Positions 17,390-25,404 of a stretch of DNA of 64,000 nucleotides are shown here, in pieces; the stretch's first letter is position 1; the number at the start of each line of letters is the position of its first letter. Source of the stretch: CAXMST01 sp963790085 (GTDB taxonomy: Bacteria > Actinomycetota > Thermoleophilia > Solirubrobacterales > 70-9); NCBI GenBank assembly GCA_963790085.1, contig CAWBNH010000013.1, positions 248,001 to 312,000 of the forward strand, written 5' to 3'. The notes under the pieces are model-generated. The model was given only the letters and a program-made list of their open reading frames with translations. It did no database searches and was not told the DNA's origin. Made by a program: the position numbers and the translations under genes.

Positions 17390-17495
17390 GGCGGCCGCTC
17401 AGCCGCGTTCGGGGTGGCGCCGGGGGGTGAGTCGGGTGGCGCGGAGGAGGGCGCGACCGCGTCCCGGCGAGGTGCCGTCGCGGCCCGCGATCGAA

Positions 17496-17501
17496 TAGCC
17501 T
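17496..17501 (+). promoter_or_regulatory. Putative leaderless -10 (TAGCCT) for a 33-aa ORF
   Basis: TAGCCT lies 8 bases before ATG 17510, matching the spacing at confident genes elsewhere in the window. Confidence 0.35.
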
Positions 17502-17509
17502 GCGAATCG

Positions 17510-17611
17510 ATGCAGCGCCTGCTCGCCCCCGCCCAGATCGGCCTCGACGCAGCGAGGCACCTGGCGTGGTATCTGCAGCATCGGATCAACGGCGCCGGGC
17601 CCAGAGCCTGA
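17510..17611 (+). CDS. Possible small protein (33 aa)
   Basis: A 33-codon frame reading MQRLLAPAQIGLDAARHLAW then a short basic tail sits in the otherwise empty gap between the sugar dehydrogenase and tRNA-Lys. It would form one amphipathic helix. Support comes only from the -10-like TAGCCT at the leaderless spacing; there is no Shine-Dalgarno and no recognisable homology. Confidence 0.3.
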   Translation: MQRLLAPAQIGLDAARHLAWYLQHRINGAGPRA

Positions 17612-17629
17612 GCTTGGCCCCCGGCCGAG

Positions 17630-17702
17630 TGGGCCATGTAGGGATCGAACCTACGACCTTGAGATTAAGAGTCTCCTGCTCTACCAACTGAGCTAATGGC
17701 CC
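17630..17702 (-). tRNA. tRNA-Lys (CTT)
   Basis: On the minus strand a complete cloverleaf has acceptor arms 17696-17702/17631-17637, D loop AGTTGGTA, anticodon loop CTCTTAA (anticodon CTT) and T loop TTCGATC. The discriminator A is at 17630; CCA is not encoded. Confidence 0.95.
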
Positions 17703-17747
17703 GGAGCTCATTTTACGCGAGCGGGGCGCGCCGGGGCCGGCGGGGGC

Positions 17748-18527
17748 TCAGGGGGCGGGGGCGGAGTCCGGTTCGAGCGATCCGAACGGATTCTCGATCG
17801 CGCCCTGACCATCCCCCTGGCTCTTGAGCTGACGCTGCAGGGCCTTGCCCTGGCGCTCGGCGGCCTTCAGCTGGCCCTCGAGCGCCGACTTGCCGCTCTC
17901 GTCCACCGACGCGAGCGCCTCCTTGGAGGCCTGCTCCGCGGCCTTCGTGTCACCGGATAGGAAGGCGAAGGTGGCCAGATCGAGGTAGCTGTTCGGGCCC
18001 GGGCGTTCCTCGGCAACCACCGCAGCCGCCCGCTGGGCGCCCTCGAGGCGGCGTTGGATGGTGGCCGGGCTGCTCGACTCCAGGGCGATCCCCGAGTAGG
18101 CGCGGAAGACCAGGATCGCGACCGAGGGGTCGGGCTTGCCCTGATTCGCCTTCAGATAGCGCTCCCACGCGTCGATCGAGGCCTCGAAATCGCTCACCGC
18201 CTCGTCGGTCAGGACCTGGGTTCCCTGCTCGGCGTCGACCTCGAGCGCCTGCTGGCCGTTCAGGTAGTTGTAACGGGCGAGGGCGAGCAGGGCGTCGGCG
18301 TTGCGGGGGTCGGTCTCGAGCGTCGCCTCGGCCGTCTCGATCTCCTCGTTGAACTCGGGGTTGCCGCCGCTGCCGCTGTTGCCGCCGATCCCGATTGCGT
18401 CACCGAGCCCACCGGGCGCGTCGCCGCCGATCCCGAAGAGAACGAGGCTGCCGCCGAGCAGCAGCGCCAGGAAGACGTAGATGACCTGAATGAAGCGCTT
18501 TCGCTTGCCGCGGATGTCGAAGAGCAT
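17748..18527 (-). CDS. Membrane-anchored TPR-like protein
   Basis: This 259-residue protein has a basic N-terminus (MLFDIRGKRKRFIQ) and one transmembrane helix VIYVFLALLLGGSLVLFG at about residues 15-32. A Gly-rich linker follows, then TPR-like helices (ETDPRNADALLALARYNYLN, SVAILVFRAYSGIALESSS, SYLDLATFAFLSGDTKAAEQ) outside or facing the membrane. The N-terminus resembles the anchors of PpiD/SurA-type chaperones, but no peptidyl-prolyl isomerase domain is present. It lies downstream of tatC and tatA in the same direction, which hints at a role in protein export. A TAGGCT box is 9 bases before the ATG. Confidence 0.78.
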   Translation of the reverse strand: MLFDIRGKRKRFIQVIYVFLALLLGGSLVLFGIGGDAPGGLGDAIGIGGNSGSGGNPEFNEEIETAEATLETDPRNADALLALARYNYLNGQQALEVDAEQGTQVLTDEAVSDFEASIDAWERYLKANQGKPDPSVAILVFRAYSGIALESSSPATIQRRLEGAQRAAAVVAEERPGPNSYLDLATFAFLSGDTKAAEQASKEALASVDESGKSALEGQLKAAERQGKALQRQLKSQGDGQGAIENPFGSLEPDSAPAP

Positions 18528-18569
18528 CGCTGCCGGAGCCTAGACGATCGTTTCCGTCGGGCGGCCCGC

Positions 18570-19328
18570 TCAGCTCTCTCCGGCGACGAGGTCGGTCGTC
18601 GCCTCCCGGGGGCGGCCAAGGATCCGAGCGAGGACGATGCTGAACTCGAACAGCAGGACCAGCGGCACCATCGCGATCAGCATCGTCACCGGATCGGTCC
18701 CAGGGAGCAGCATCGCCAGAACCGCGATCCCGAGGACCGCGTATCGACGGTTTGCCGCCAGCTGACCGGGGCTGATGATTCCGAGGCGGGTCACGGCGAG
18801 GACGCCGACCGGGATCTGGAAGAGCACGCCGACCGACAGCAGCGACAGGGCGAAGAAGCTGTAGTACTCACGCGCCCTGACCTGGATGTTGAACTCGTCG
18901 CTGTTGAAGTTGAGCAGGAAGTCGATCGCCGCCGGGGTGATCACGTAGTAGGCGAAGACGACCCCGGCGACGAACAGGAACGGGACCATCAAGATCAACG
19001 GCAGCACGACCCGCTTCTCGGTCGGGCTGAAGGCCGGCAGGACGAAGGCGTAGGCCTGGTAGAGGATCACCGGCAGGGAGATCAGGATCGCCCCGTACAG
19101 GGAGATCGTCAGGGTCGTCATGAACGGCTCGCCGACCGAGAGCGTCAGCAGCCTGCGCCCCTCCAGCGGTCGATTCGCGATCTCGAGCAGCAGATGGTTC
19201 TGCCATAGGCAGAGCGCCGCGGCGACGAGCAGGACGCCGCCGCTGATCAGGATGCGCGTGCGCAGCTCGTCGAGATGCTCGACCAGCGTCAGGCGCTCAT
19301 CGAAGTCGGCCGCCCGGATCCGGGCCAT
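18570..19328 (-). CDS. tatC: Sec-independent (Tat) translocase subunit TatC
   Basis: This 252-residue protein has six membrane segments. Conserved landmarks are LVEHLDELRTRIL near residue 17 (signal-peptide binding), FYKPxL-like region replaced by GEPFMTTLTISLYGA, YQAYAFVLPAFSPTEKR and YYSFFALSLL. It forms the receptor for twin-arginine signal peptides. tatA is 37 bases upstream in the same operon. Confidence 0.94.
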   Translation of the reverse strand: MARIRAADFDERLTLVEHLDELRTRILISGGVLLVAAALCLWQNHLLLEIANRPLEGRRLLTLSVGEPFMTTLTISLYGAILISLPVILYQAYAFVLPAFSPTEKRVVLPLILMVPFLFVAGVVFAYYVITPAAIDFLLNFNSDEFNIQVRAREYYSFFALSLLSVGVLFQIPVGVLAVTRLGIISPGQLAANRRYAVLGIAVLAMLLPGTDPVTMLIAMVPLVLLFEFSIVLARILGRPREATTDLVAGES

Positions 19329-19365
19329 CGCTCAGACGTCTCCCCCGTGCGCAGCTACGCGCGCC

Positions 19366-19599
19366 TCAGGCGCTGCGCTGCCCCGCCGGCTCATTGTCCT
19401 GGGGATCCTCGACGCCGTTCTCGATCTCGGGCGGATCGTCGTCATCGTCATCGTCCCGGCCGGCGCCGCTGATCGAGTCCTTGAACTCGCGCATGCCCCG
19501 GCCCAGGGACTTGCCGAGCTCGGGTAGGCGCTTGGGGCCGAATATCACGAGTGCGATGACGAGAACGATCGCTAACTCAAGGGGTCCGATATTGGGCAT
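19366..19599 (-). CDS. tatA: Tat translocase subunit TatA
   Basis: This 77-residue protein has a single N-terminal helix MPNIGPLELAIVLVIALVIF, then the hinge GPKRLPELGKSLGRGMREF and an acidic tail with a run of seven Asp. It is one of the pore-forming subunits used with TatC. The Rieske protein encoded at 24 kb is a likely Tat client. Confidence 0.94.
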   Translation of the reverse strand: MPNIGPLELAIVLVIALVIFGPKRLPELGKSLGRGMREFKDSISGAGRDDDDDDDPPEIENGVEDPQDNEPAGQRSA

Positions 19600-19655
19600 C
19601 GACCCATGGTAGCGCCGTCGCAGGCCCGAACCGAAAGGTGGTCGGCCGTTGGATG

Positions 19656-19661
19656 TAGGCT
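19656..19661 (+). promoter_or_regulatory. Putative leaderless -10 (TAGGCT) for dcd
   Basis: TAGGCT lies 8 bases before GTG 19670. Confidence 0.5.
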
Positions 19662-19669
19662 CCCGGCCC

Positions 19670-20254
19670 GTGATCCTCTCCGACAAGTCGATCGCCGAGC
19701 AGCTCGCCGGGGGCGGCATCGTCATCGATCCGCTCGGCGAGGACGCGATGCAGCCGTCGTCGGTCGATCTCCGGGTCGATCGCTACTTCCGCGTCTTTCG
19801 CAACGACACCACCCCCTACATCGACCCGAAGCGTGCGCAGGAGGACCTGACCGAGCTGGTCGAGGTCGCCGAAGGAGACGACCGGGCCTTCATTCTCCAC
19901 CCCGGCGAGTTCGTGCTCGGCTCGACGCTCGAGCGCGTCGCGCTCGGACATGACCTCGTCGCCCGTCTCGAGGGCAAGTCGTCGCTCGGGAGGCTCGGGC
20001 TGCTGATCCACAGCACCGCCGGCTTCGTCGACGCCGGCTGGGACGGCCACCTCACCCTCGAGCTCTCGAACGTCGCCAACCTGCCGATCGCGATCTACCC
20101 CGGGATGAAGATCGGGCAGATCTCGTTCCTGCGGATGACCAGCGCCGCCGAGGTTCCGTACGGCAGCAGTCGCGCCGGTTCCAAGTACAAGGGCCAGAAG
20201 GGACCGACGCCGTCCCGCTACTACCTGAATTTCGCCGAGAACCGCGATAGATAG
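19670..20254 (+). CDS. dcd: dCTP deaminase
   Basis: This 194-residue trimeric enzyme converts dCTP to dUTP (or to dUMP in bifunctional forms) for thymidylate supply. It opens VILSDKSIAEQLAGGGIVID; DAMQPSSVDLRV, the phosphate-binding EGKSSLGRLGLLIHSTAGFV near residue 105, and GWDGHLTLELSN are family motifs. Length and the HSTAGFVDAGW form resemble the bifunctional actinobacterial and archaeal enzymes. The GTG start is preferred over an upstream in-frame ATG because the TAGGCT box lies between them. Confidence 0.93.
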   Translation: MILSDKSIAEQLAGGGIVIDPLGEDAMQPSSVDLRVDRYFRVFRNDTTPYIDPKRAQEDLTELVEVAEGDDRAFILHPGEFVLGSTLERVALGHDLVARLEGKSSLGRLGLLIHSTAGFVDAGWDGHLTLELSNVANLPIAIYPGMKIGQISFLRMTSAAEVPYGSSRAGSKYKGQKGPTPSRYYLNFAENRDR

Positions 20255-20370
20255 CGGTAAATCGTCGGGCCGGCGGGTCGCCGCGCCCAGGTCGCCTGGA
20301 CGGCCGTCCAGATTACGCCCGGGCCCTGACCGGCTGCCCGGCGTTGCCGATACGGCTCGTGGCGATCTGG

Positions 20371-20730
20371 ATGACCGATGGAAACAGAGATACGAGCGGG
20401 GGCCGGCAGCGGGTCGGCGGCAGCCGGCCGAGGGGACCCGGCGAGGACCCGCACATCTGCACGGCGTGCGACTCCCACCTGGTTCAGCCGGTGGAGTGGG
20501 CGCCGGTCGACCGACGCCGTTGGCGGGTCGAGCTCTACTGCCCCGAGTGCGGGCATCAGACGGCTGGGGTCTTTCCTCAACGGGTGCTCGATCGCTTCGA
20601 CCGGATCCTCGACGACGGGACCGCCTCGCTGACCGAGGACCTGGCGGAGCTCGAGCGTGGCAAGGCGGACGACGTCGACCGCTTCCGGCGGGCGCTGAGC
20701 AGCAAGCGGCCTCCGCCCGATCTCGACTGA
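20371..20730 (+). CDS. Small zinc-ribbon protein
   Basis: This 119-residue protein has two Cys pairs, ICTACDSHLVQPVEW at about residue 29 and ELYCPECGHQTAGVF at about residue 55, spaced as a treble-clef or ribbon zinc site. The N-terminus is Gly/Arg-rich and the C-terminus helical and charged (DLAELERGKADDVDRFRRAL). No enzymatic motif is seen. It follows dcd in the same direction and meets the prenyl synthase gene tail to tail. Confidence 0.68.
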   Translation: MTDGNRDTSGGRQRVGGSRPRGPGEDPHICTACDSHLVQPVEWAPVDRRRWRVELYCPECGHQTAGVFPQRVLDRFDRILDDGTASLTEDLAELERGKADDVDRFRRALSSKRPPPDLD

Positions 20731-20749
20731 CCGCAAACCGCGGCTGAGC

Positions 20750-21727
20750 TCACGAGTAGCGCTCGACGACCCCGTCGGCAACGAGCTCGAACAGCTCTCG
20801 GTCGCCCTCGGCAAGCGCCGCCTCGCGCAGCCGACCCTTGGCCCGCTCGACCCGCTCCCGCGCCTCGGCTCGGACCTGATCCGTCGCTCCGGTCGCCGCG
20901 ATCCGGTCGCAGATCCGTTCCGCGGCCGCGCCGTCGAGGCCGCGCAGGTCGAGCGACGCGAGCTCGGGGTCGTGGTCGCGGGCACGGATCAGCGGCAGGT
21001 TCACGGTGCCGTCGAGCAGGTCGGTGCCCCTCGCCTTGCCGGTGCGCTCAACCGGCCCGACCACGTCGAGGACGTCGTCGAGCAGCTGGAACGCGAGCCC
21101 GATCTGGCGGCCGAAGGCGAGTAGCGCCTCGCGCTCGGACTCGGGCCTGCTGGCGCCGATCACGCAGGCGCACTCGAACAGCGCCGCCGTCTTCAGACGA
21201 CACCTGCGGAAGTAGCGCTCCGCGCTGACGTCGATCCGGAACGCATCCTGGCGCTGCGCCAGCTCCCCCTGGGCGAGGGCGACGGAGGCCGCCGCCAGAG
21301 CGGCGACCTGCTCCTCGGAGCCGACCGCGGTCAGCTCGGCGAAGGCCCGGGAGAACAACAGGTCACCGGTGGCGACCGCGCGGCTGCGGCCGGCTGCGGC
21401 GACCACCGTGGGACGGCCGCGACGGAGCGGCGCGTCGTCGAGGATGTCGTCGTGGACGAGCGTTGCCATGTGCACCAACTCGATCGCGGTGGCCGCGTTG
21501 ATCGCGGCCTCGCCCCCGGCGCGGCCGGCGCAGAGCAGCACCAGGAGCGGGCGCATGCGCTTGCCCCCGGCTGCCAGAGTGGCGCCGGCCGCCGCGGCGA
21601 GCGGCTCGCCGTGAGCGCCGATGACCTCCACGAGGCGCTCCTCGACCCGCTGAAGCCGGACCGGAAGCCAGGCCCCCGCGAGGTCGCTGACCGCGGTCAC
21701 CGGCTCGGGAATCGAGGAGCGGCCCAT
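20750..21727 (-). CDS. Polyprenyl diphosphate synthase (heptaprenyl/octaprenyl type)
   Basis: This 325-residue all-alpha E-type prenyl synthase has GGKRMRPLLVLL (IPP binding), the first Asp-rich motif LVHDDILDDAPLRRGRPT near residue 85, KTAALFECACVIGA and the second motif LLDDVLDVVG. It would make the long side chain for menaquinone. It overlaps menG by one base (TGATG), consistent with a quinone-synthesis operon. Chain length cannot be read from the sequence. Confidence 0.92.
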   Translation of the reverse strand: MGRSSIPEPVTAVSDLAGAWLPVRLQRVEERLVEVIGAHGEPLAAAAGATLAAGGKRMRPLLVLLCAGRAGGEAAINAATAIELVHMATLVHDDILDDAPLRRGRPTVVAAAGRSRAVATGDLLFSRAFAELTAVGSEEQVAALAAASVALAQGELAQRQDAFRIDVSAERYFRRCRLKTAALFECACVIGASRPESEREALLAFGRQIGLAFQLLDDVLDVVGPVERTGKARGTDLLDGTVNLPLIRARDHDPELASLDLRGLDGAAAERICDRIAATGATDQVRAEARERVERAKGRLREAALAEGDRELFELVADGVVERYS

Positions 21728-22473
21728 CAGTGCTCCGGGGCCTCCGGTCTGACTCCGGAGTGGATCGCGATGATCCCGCCGGCGAGGATCGTCCAGCGGA
21801 TCTCGCCAAGCCCGGCGCGGTCGAGCCGCTCGGCGAGCTCCGGCGGCGCCGGAAACCGCTTCACCGACTCGGGCAGGTAGCTGTAGGCCTCGCGGTCGCC
21901 GGCGATGCTGCCCAGGCGCGGCACCAGCCGGTCGAACCAGAACGAGAAGAAGGTCGAGAGCGGCGCTCGCTGCGGCTGGGTGATCTCGAGGATCACCAGC
22001 CTGCCGCCGGGCTTCAGCACCCGGACGAGCTCGGCGAGGCCGCGATCGAGATCGGCGAAGTTGCGGACGCCGAAGCCGACCGTCACGGCGTCGAAGCTGC
22101 GGTCGTCGTAGGGAAGGTCGAGCGCATCGCCCCACTCGAAGATCGGACTGCCGCCGCGTCCCGCGCGAGAGCCGCCCTTCTCCCGGGCGAGATCGAGCAT
22201 CCGCTCGGAGAAGTCGGAGCCGATCACGTGCCCCCGCGAGCCGACCCGACGCTGCAGCTCGAGCGTCAGGTCGCCGGTCCCGCAGGCGACGTCGAGGGCC
22301 GAGTCGCCGGCCTCGAGCGCGGTCAGATCGACCGCCCGCTCGCGCCAGCGGTGATGCATCCCCGCAGTCATCGCCGAGTTCATCAGGTCATAGACGCCGG
22401 CGATCCGATCGAACATCCCCCGGACCTGGCCGGCGAACTCCTCGGACTCGCGTGAGGGCTTGCTCTCGATCAT
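21727..22473 (-). CDS. menG: Demethylmenaquinone methyltransferase
   Basis: This 248-residue SAM-dependent methyltransferase of the UbiE/MenG family has FDRIAGVYDLMNSAMTAGMH (family signature), ALDVACGTGDLTLEL (SAM loop), SERMLDLAREK, VTVGFGVRNFADL and LEITQPQRAPL. It performs the last methylation of menaquinone. It lies between the prenyl synthase and the qcr genes. Four codons reading MPE-stop (22470-22481) overlap its start, with a -10-like TACGAT 9 bases further up. Confidence 0.93.
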   Translation of the reverse strand: MIESKPSRESEEFAGQVRGMFDRIAGVYDLMNSAMTAGMHHRWRERAVDLTALEAGDSALDVACGTGDLTLELQRRVGSRGHVIGSDFSERMLDLAREKGGSRAGRGGSPIFEWGDALDLPYDDRSFDAVTVGFGVRNFADLDRGLAELVRVLKPGGRLVILEITQPQRAPLSTFFSFWFDRLVPRLGSIAGDREAYSYLPESVKRFPAPPELAERLDRAGLGEIRWTILAGGIIAIHSGVRPEAPEH

Positions 22474-22490
22474 TCGGGCATCTCCGGCGG

Positions 22491-22496
22491 ATCGTA
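22491..22496 (-). promoter_or_regulatory. Putative -10 (TACGAT) upstream of menG minicistron
   Basis: TACGAT lies 9 bases before ATG 22481, which opens a three-residue ORF whose stop overlaps the menG start codon. Transcription starting here would give a leaderless minicistron coupled to menG. Confidence 0.35.
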
Positions 22497-22532
22497 GCCC
22501 GGCGCCCGTCTGCGCCCGGACGGCCCAGGCCG

Positions 22533-23261
22533 CTACTCGCCGTCGGCTTCCGTGCCGTCGAGCGAGGCCAGGTACTGCACGAGCGCGTCGAAGGCCTCGG
22601 GGTCCTCGCTCTCGAGCCGATCGTAGGCGGGCATGAAGGACGGCCCGACGATCACCGATCTCGCGATCGCCGCCGCCGGAAGCCGGGCCCCGACCTCGGT
22701 CAGGTCCGGTCCAAGCGCACCGCCGTTCTCGCCGATCTTGTGACAGCCGAGGCAGCCCTGGGAGGCGACCACCTCCTTGCCCTCGTCGAACTCCGCGGCG
22801 CTCGCCAGCTCGATCTCGGTCGGCGGTCCCGCCTCGGCGCCGAGGAACGTCAGGTAGCCCATCGAGGCGATCGTCAGCACCGCAGCGAACATCGCGATCG
22901 GGCGCCTCAACGGGTGCCGTTCGGGGCCACGGTCGTAGAACGGAAGCAGGATCAGCAACACGATCGCGATCGTCGGGATCCCGATCGTCGCCAGCGGGGT
23001 CAGCTCCGGGGGCTTGATCACGCGCAGCAGCTCGAACAGGAAGAAGAAGTACCACTCCGGTCGGGGCGTGTAGGTGGTGGTGGTCGGGTCCGCCTTCGGG
23101 CCCTGCTCGGCGCCGAGGAAGATCGCCATCACGGCGATCACGATGACCACGACCAGCGCCATCACCGAGTCCTTCATCACCGCGTAGGGGAAGAACGGCT
23201 TGCCCTTCTTCTTCAGGACCTCATACTCGCGAAGGTAGCTCTCCTTCTCCTGGCGGTTCAT
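22533..23261 (-). CDS. qcrC: Menaquinol:cytochrome c reductase subunit: cytochrome b C-terminal domain fused to cytochrome c
   Basis: This 242-residue protein begins with a PetD/subunit IV-like part: an N-terminal amphipathic stretch, a membrane segment, RPEWYFFFLFELLRVIKPPE (the PEWY quinol-site motif) and two or three more segments. It ends with a mono-heme cytochrome c domain carrying SQGCLGCHKIG and a later Met (GPSFMPAYDRL) as likely axial ligand. This matches the Bacillus QcrC architecture. It overlaps qcrB by one base. It acts in the membrane with heme c on the outer face. Confidence 0.9.
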   Translation of the reverse strand: MNRQEKESYLREYEVLKKKGKPFFPYAVMKDSVMALVVVIVIAVMAIFLGAEQGPKADPTTTTYTPRPEWYFFFLFELLRVIKPPELTPLATIGIPTIAIVLLILLPFYDRGPERHPLRRPIAMFAAVLTIASMGYLTFLGAEAGPPTEIELASAAEFDEGKEVVASQGCLGCHKIGENGGALGPDLTEVGARLPAAAIARSVIVGPSFMPAYDRLESEDPEAFDALVQYLASLDGTEADGE

Positions 23262-24115
23262 CAGACCTTCTCTGCCCGCGAGGACTTCGGCTTCGTGTCA
23301 GCCCGGACCCACGGCGGCGCCGTCGTGCCCTGCTTGACGACGAGGTAGAGATGGGCCCCGATCAGGGCGATGATCGCCCCGGGGACCATCATCATGTGGA
23401 TCGAATAGAAGCGTGAGAGGGTCGTCTGGCTGAACTCCGGACCGGCGCGGAGGAAGTCCGAGAGGAACGGGCCGACGATCGGGCCGGTGCCGTTGATGTT
23501 GACGCCGACGATCGTCGCCCAGTAGGAGCGCTGGTCGAACGGCAGCAGGTAGCCGGTGAAGCCCATCACCATCGTCAGGATCAGGAGCACGACGCCGATG
23601 ATCCAGTTCAGCTCGCGCGGGTACTTGTAGGCGCCGACGAAGAAGGTCCGCGCCATGTGCACGAAGACGAGGATGACCATCACCGAGGCGCCCCACTTGT
23701 GCATGCCGCGCACGAACTCGCCCATGAAGACGTTGTTGGTGAGGTTGGTGATCGAGTCGTAGGCCTCGATCGTCGAGGGCGTGTAGTACATCGCCAAGAA
23801 GACCCCGGTGATGGCCTGCACGACGAACGCGAACAGGGTCGCCGAGCCGAGCGTGTAGAGCCAGTTCGTGCCCTTCGGGACCTTGCGGTACAGCGACCCA
23901 GTCAGAAACGCCGTCGCCGAGGTCCGCTCATCGAGCCAGGCGAGCAGATCCGCCGGGGCGTCCTTGGCGCCCTCGACGACCCGCGCGGAGCCACCGCTGC
24001 CGTTGGACCCAGGCTTGCCCGGCCGCCGCAACGGCGGCGGCAGCAGCCGTGCAGCGCGGCCGTTGCCGTTGCCCTTGACGGGGGTGCCTTCGGTCTCTGT
24101 CTCGGTCTCAGCCAT
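23261..24115 (-). CDS. qcrB: Menaquinol:cytochrome c reductase cytochrome b subunit (b6 type)
   Basis: This 284-residue subunit has a soluble Gly/Pro-rich N-terminus of about 75 residues, then four transmembrane helices with heme-ligating His pairs (GMHKWGASVMVILVFVHMAR and SIHMMMVPGAIIALIGAHLY) and GFTGYLLPFDQRSYWAT. It is the short b6-type cytochrome; the rest of cytochrome b is on the next gene. The extended N-terminus is longer than the Bacillus homologue. Confidence 0.93.
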   Translation of the reverse strand: MAETETETEGTPVKGNGNGRAARLLPPPLRRPGKPGSNGSGGSARVVEGAKDAPADLLAWLDERTSATAFLTGSLYRKVPKGTNWLYTLGSATLFAFVVQAITGVFLAMYYTPSTIEAYDSITNLTNNVFMGEFVRGMHKWGASVMVILVFVHMARTFFVGAYKYPRELNWIIGVVLLILTMVMGFTGYLLPFDQRSYWATIVGVNINGTGPIVGPFLSDFLRAGPEFSQTTLSRFYSIHMMMVPGAIIALIGAHLYLVVKQGTTAPPWVRADTKPKSSRAEKV

Positions 24116-24131
24116 CGGCGATCATCGTTCC

Positions 24132-24803
24132 TCAGGGAGCCGGTGCGGTCGAGGGGCGCGGTGGGTACAGGTACTCCCAGATGCCGCCGGTGAACTCGCC
24201 GGGGTCGCGGGCGCGGACCGGCTCGAGCTGGGAGGTGACGCTGAAGCGGGGACCGAGCTCGACCACGTCACCGGCGAGGCGGGTCTGGAAGCGGTCGAGC
24301 GGGCGCGGTGGCGGGCCGCCGAGGACCTCGCCCTCGAATCCGTAGACACCGCCGTGGCAGGGGCAGATGAAGTTCGCGGCCGCCTCGAAGTAGCGGACCG
24401 GGCAGCCGAGGTGTGCGCAGCGCGAGGAGATCGCGATGAACTCGTCCGGGCTCTCGCCGAGCTCCTCGCTACCGCGCCGCACGTAGGCGGTCGACTTGCC
24501 GGCCTCACCGATGCCCTCGACGATCGTGATCACCACGGACGTGTAGGTATCCGCGGGGAAGTCATCGACCGTCCCGACGGCCTGCCAGATCTCCTCGGGC
24601 CGCTCGAAGACCGGCGCGAGGGCGAAGCCGAGCGCCGGGAGGATGACCACCGCACCGGCAGCGCCGCCGATCGCCATGCTGGCGACGGTGAAGGCCTTGC
24701 GGCGGGTCATCGACTCGCCCTCGAAGTAGCCGGCCGGCTTCATCTCGGGCGGGCCGTCGCTGCCGTCGGCCTCGGTGTTGTTGTCCGTACCTGGTTCAGC
24801 CAC
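24132..24803 (-). CDS. qcrA: Rieske iron-sulfur subunit of the menaquinol:cytochrome c reductase
   Basis: This 223-residue protein has an N-terminal cytoplasmic stretch with MTRRKAF (twin-arginine like) before one membrane anchor ASMAIGGAAGAVVILPALGF. The [2Fe-2S] site is formed by RCAHLGCPVRY and ICPCHGGVYG. It donates electrons from menaquinol to heme c. The start is GTG 24803 and overlaps the upstream gene by 8 bases. Export probably uses TatAC encoded at 18.6-19.6 kb. Confidence 0.93.
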   Translation of the reverse strand: MAEPGTDNNTEADGSDGPPEMKPAGYFEGESMTRRKAFTVASMAIGGAAGAVVILPALGFALAPVFERPEEIWQAVGTVDDFPADTYTSVVITIVEGIGEAGKSTAYVRRGSEELGESPDEFIAISSRCAHLGCPVRYFEAAANFICPCHGGVYGFEGEVLGGPPPRPLDRFQTRLAGDVVELGPRFSVTSQLEPVRARDPGEFTGGIWEYLYPPRPSTAPAP

Positions 24804-25404
24804 GGTGGGAGAGGCGGAAGCCTACCGCCTCGGCCGCCTCGGACAGTTGCTCGTCGATGCCGGCCAGCGCGGCGGCATCGACCGCCGAGGCGAACAAACC
24901 TTCGGCGGGGTTTCCATCGCGAACGGCTGCCTTGCCACGCTCATGGGCATCGTCGCCGCCGGTCGCGAGCGCGACCGCGGCGGCCAGCCACAGGGTCGCG
25001 GCGCGCTCCTCGATCGGCTCGCCCTCACCGGCGTGGAGCTGGGCCAGCAGCGAGATCAGATCGGCGAGCTCCCGCACCGAGTCGAGGTCGCCGAGCGCGG
25101 CGAGTCGCTCCAGTCCCTTGGCATAGAGGTAGTCGCCGGCGAGCAGCGCGAGGTCCTGATCCGGCGGCTCGAGCAGGCGCGCTCGGCCGTAGTGGAGCAG
25201 GTAGCCCTCGCGGACGCACTCGACGATCAGCGAATAGGCGGCGGCGCGGTCACTGGTTCTCGGACCCGACGCCGCGAGCATCCCGAGCGCCGGAGCCTCC
25301 GCGGGATCGACCACGTGGGGGGAGATCACCGACTCCTCGTCGCGGAGCTCACGAGCCAGCTCGGCGAGCGCCCCCTCGGCGGTGGGCGGTTGGGTGGGGC
25401 TCAT
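24796..25404 (-). CDS. All-helical hypothetical protein, prenyl-synthase-like without Asp-rich motifs
   Basis: This 202-residue protein overlaps both neighbours (hemL by 4 bases, qcrA by 8), so it is certainly part of this operon. The stretch LLAGDYLYAKGLERLAALGD followed by RELADLISLLAQLHAGE resembles the region between the two Asp-rich motifs of polyprenyl synthases, but neither DDxxD motif is present. It could be a non-catalytic partner subunit, as in two-component heptaprenyl synthases, or an unrelated helical protein. No membrane segment is seen. Confidence 0.7.
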   Translation of the reverse strand: MSPTQPPTAEGALAELARELRDEESVISPHVVDPAEAPALGMLAASGPRTSDRAAAYSLIVECVREGYLLHYGRARLLEPPDQDLALLAGDYLYAKGLERLAALGDLDSVRELADLISLLAQLHAGEGEPIEERAATLWLAAAVALATGGDDAHERGKAAVRDGNPAEGLFASAVDAAALAGIDEQLSEAAEAVGFRLSHRG

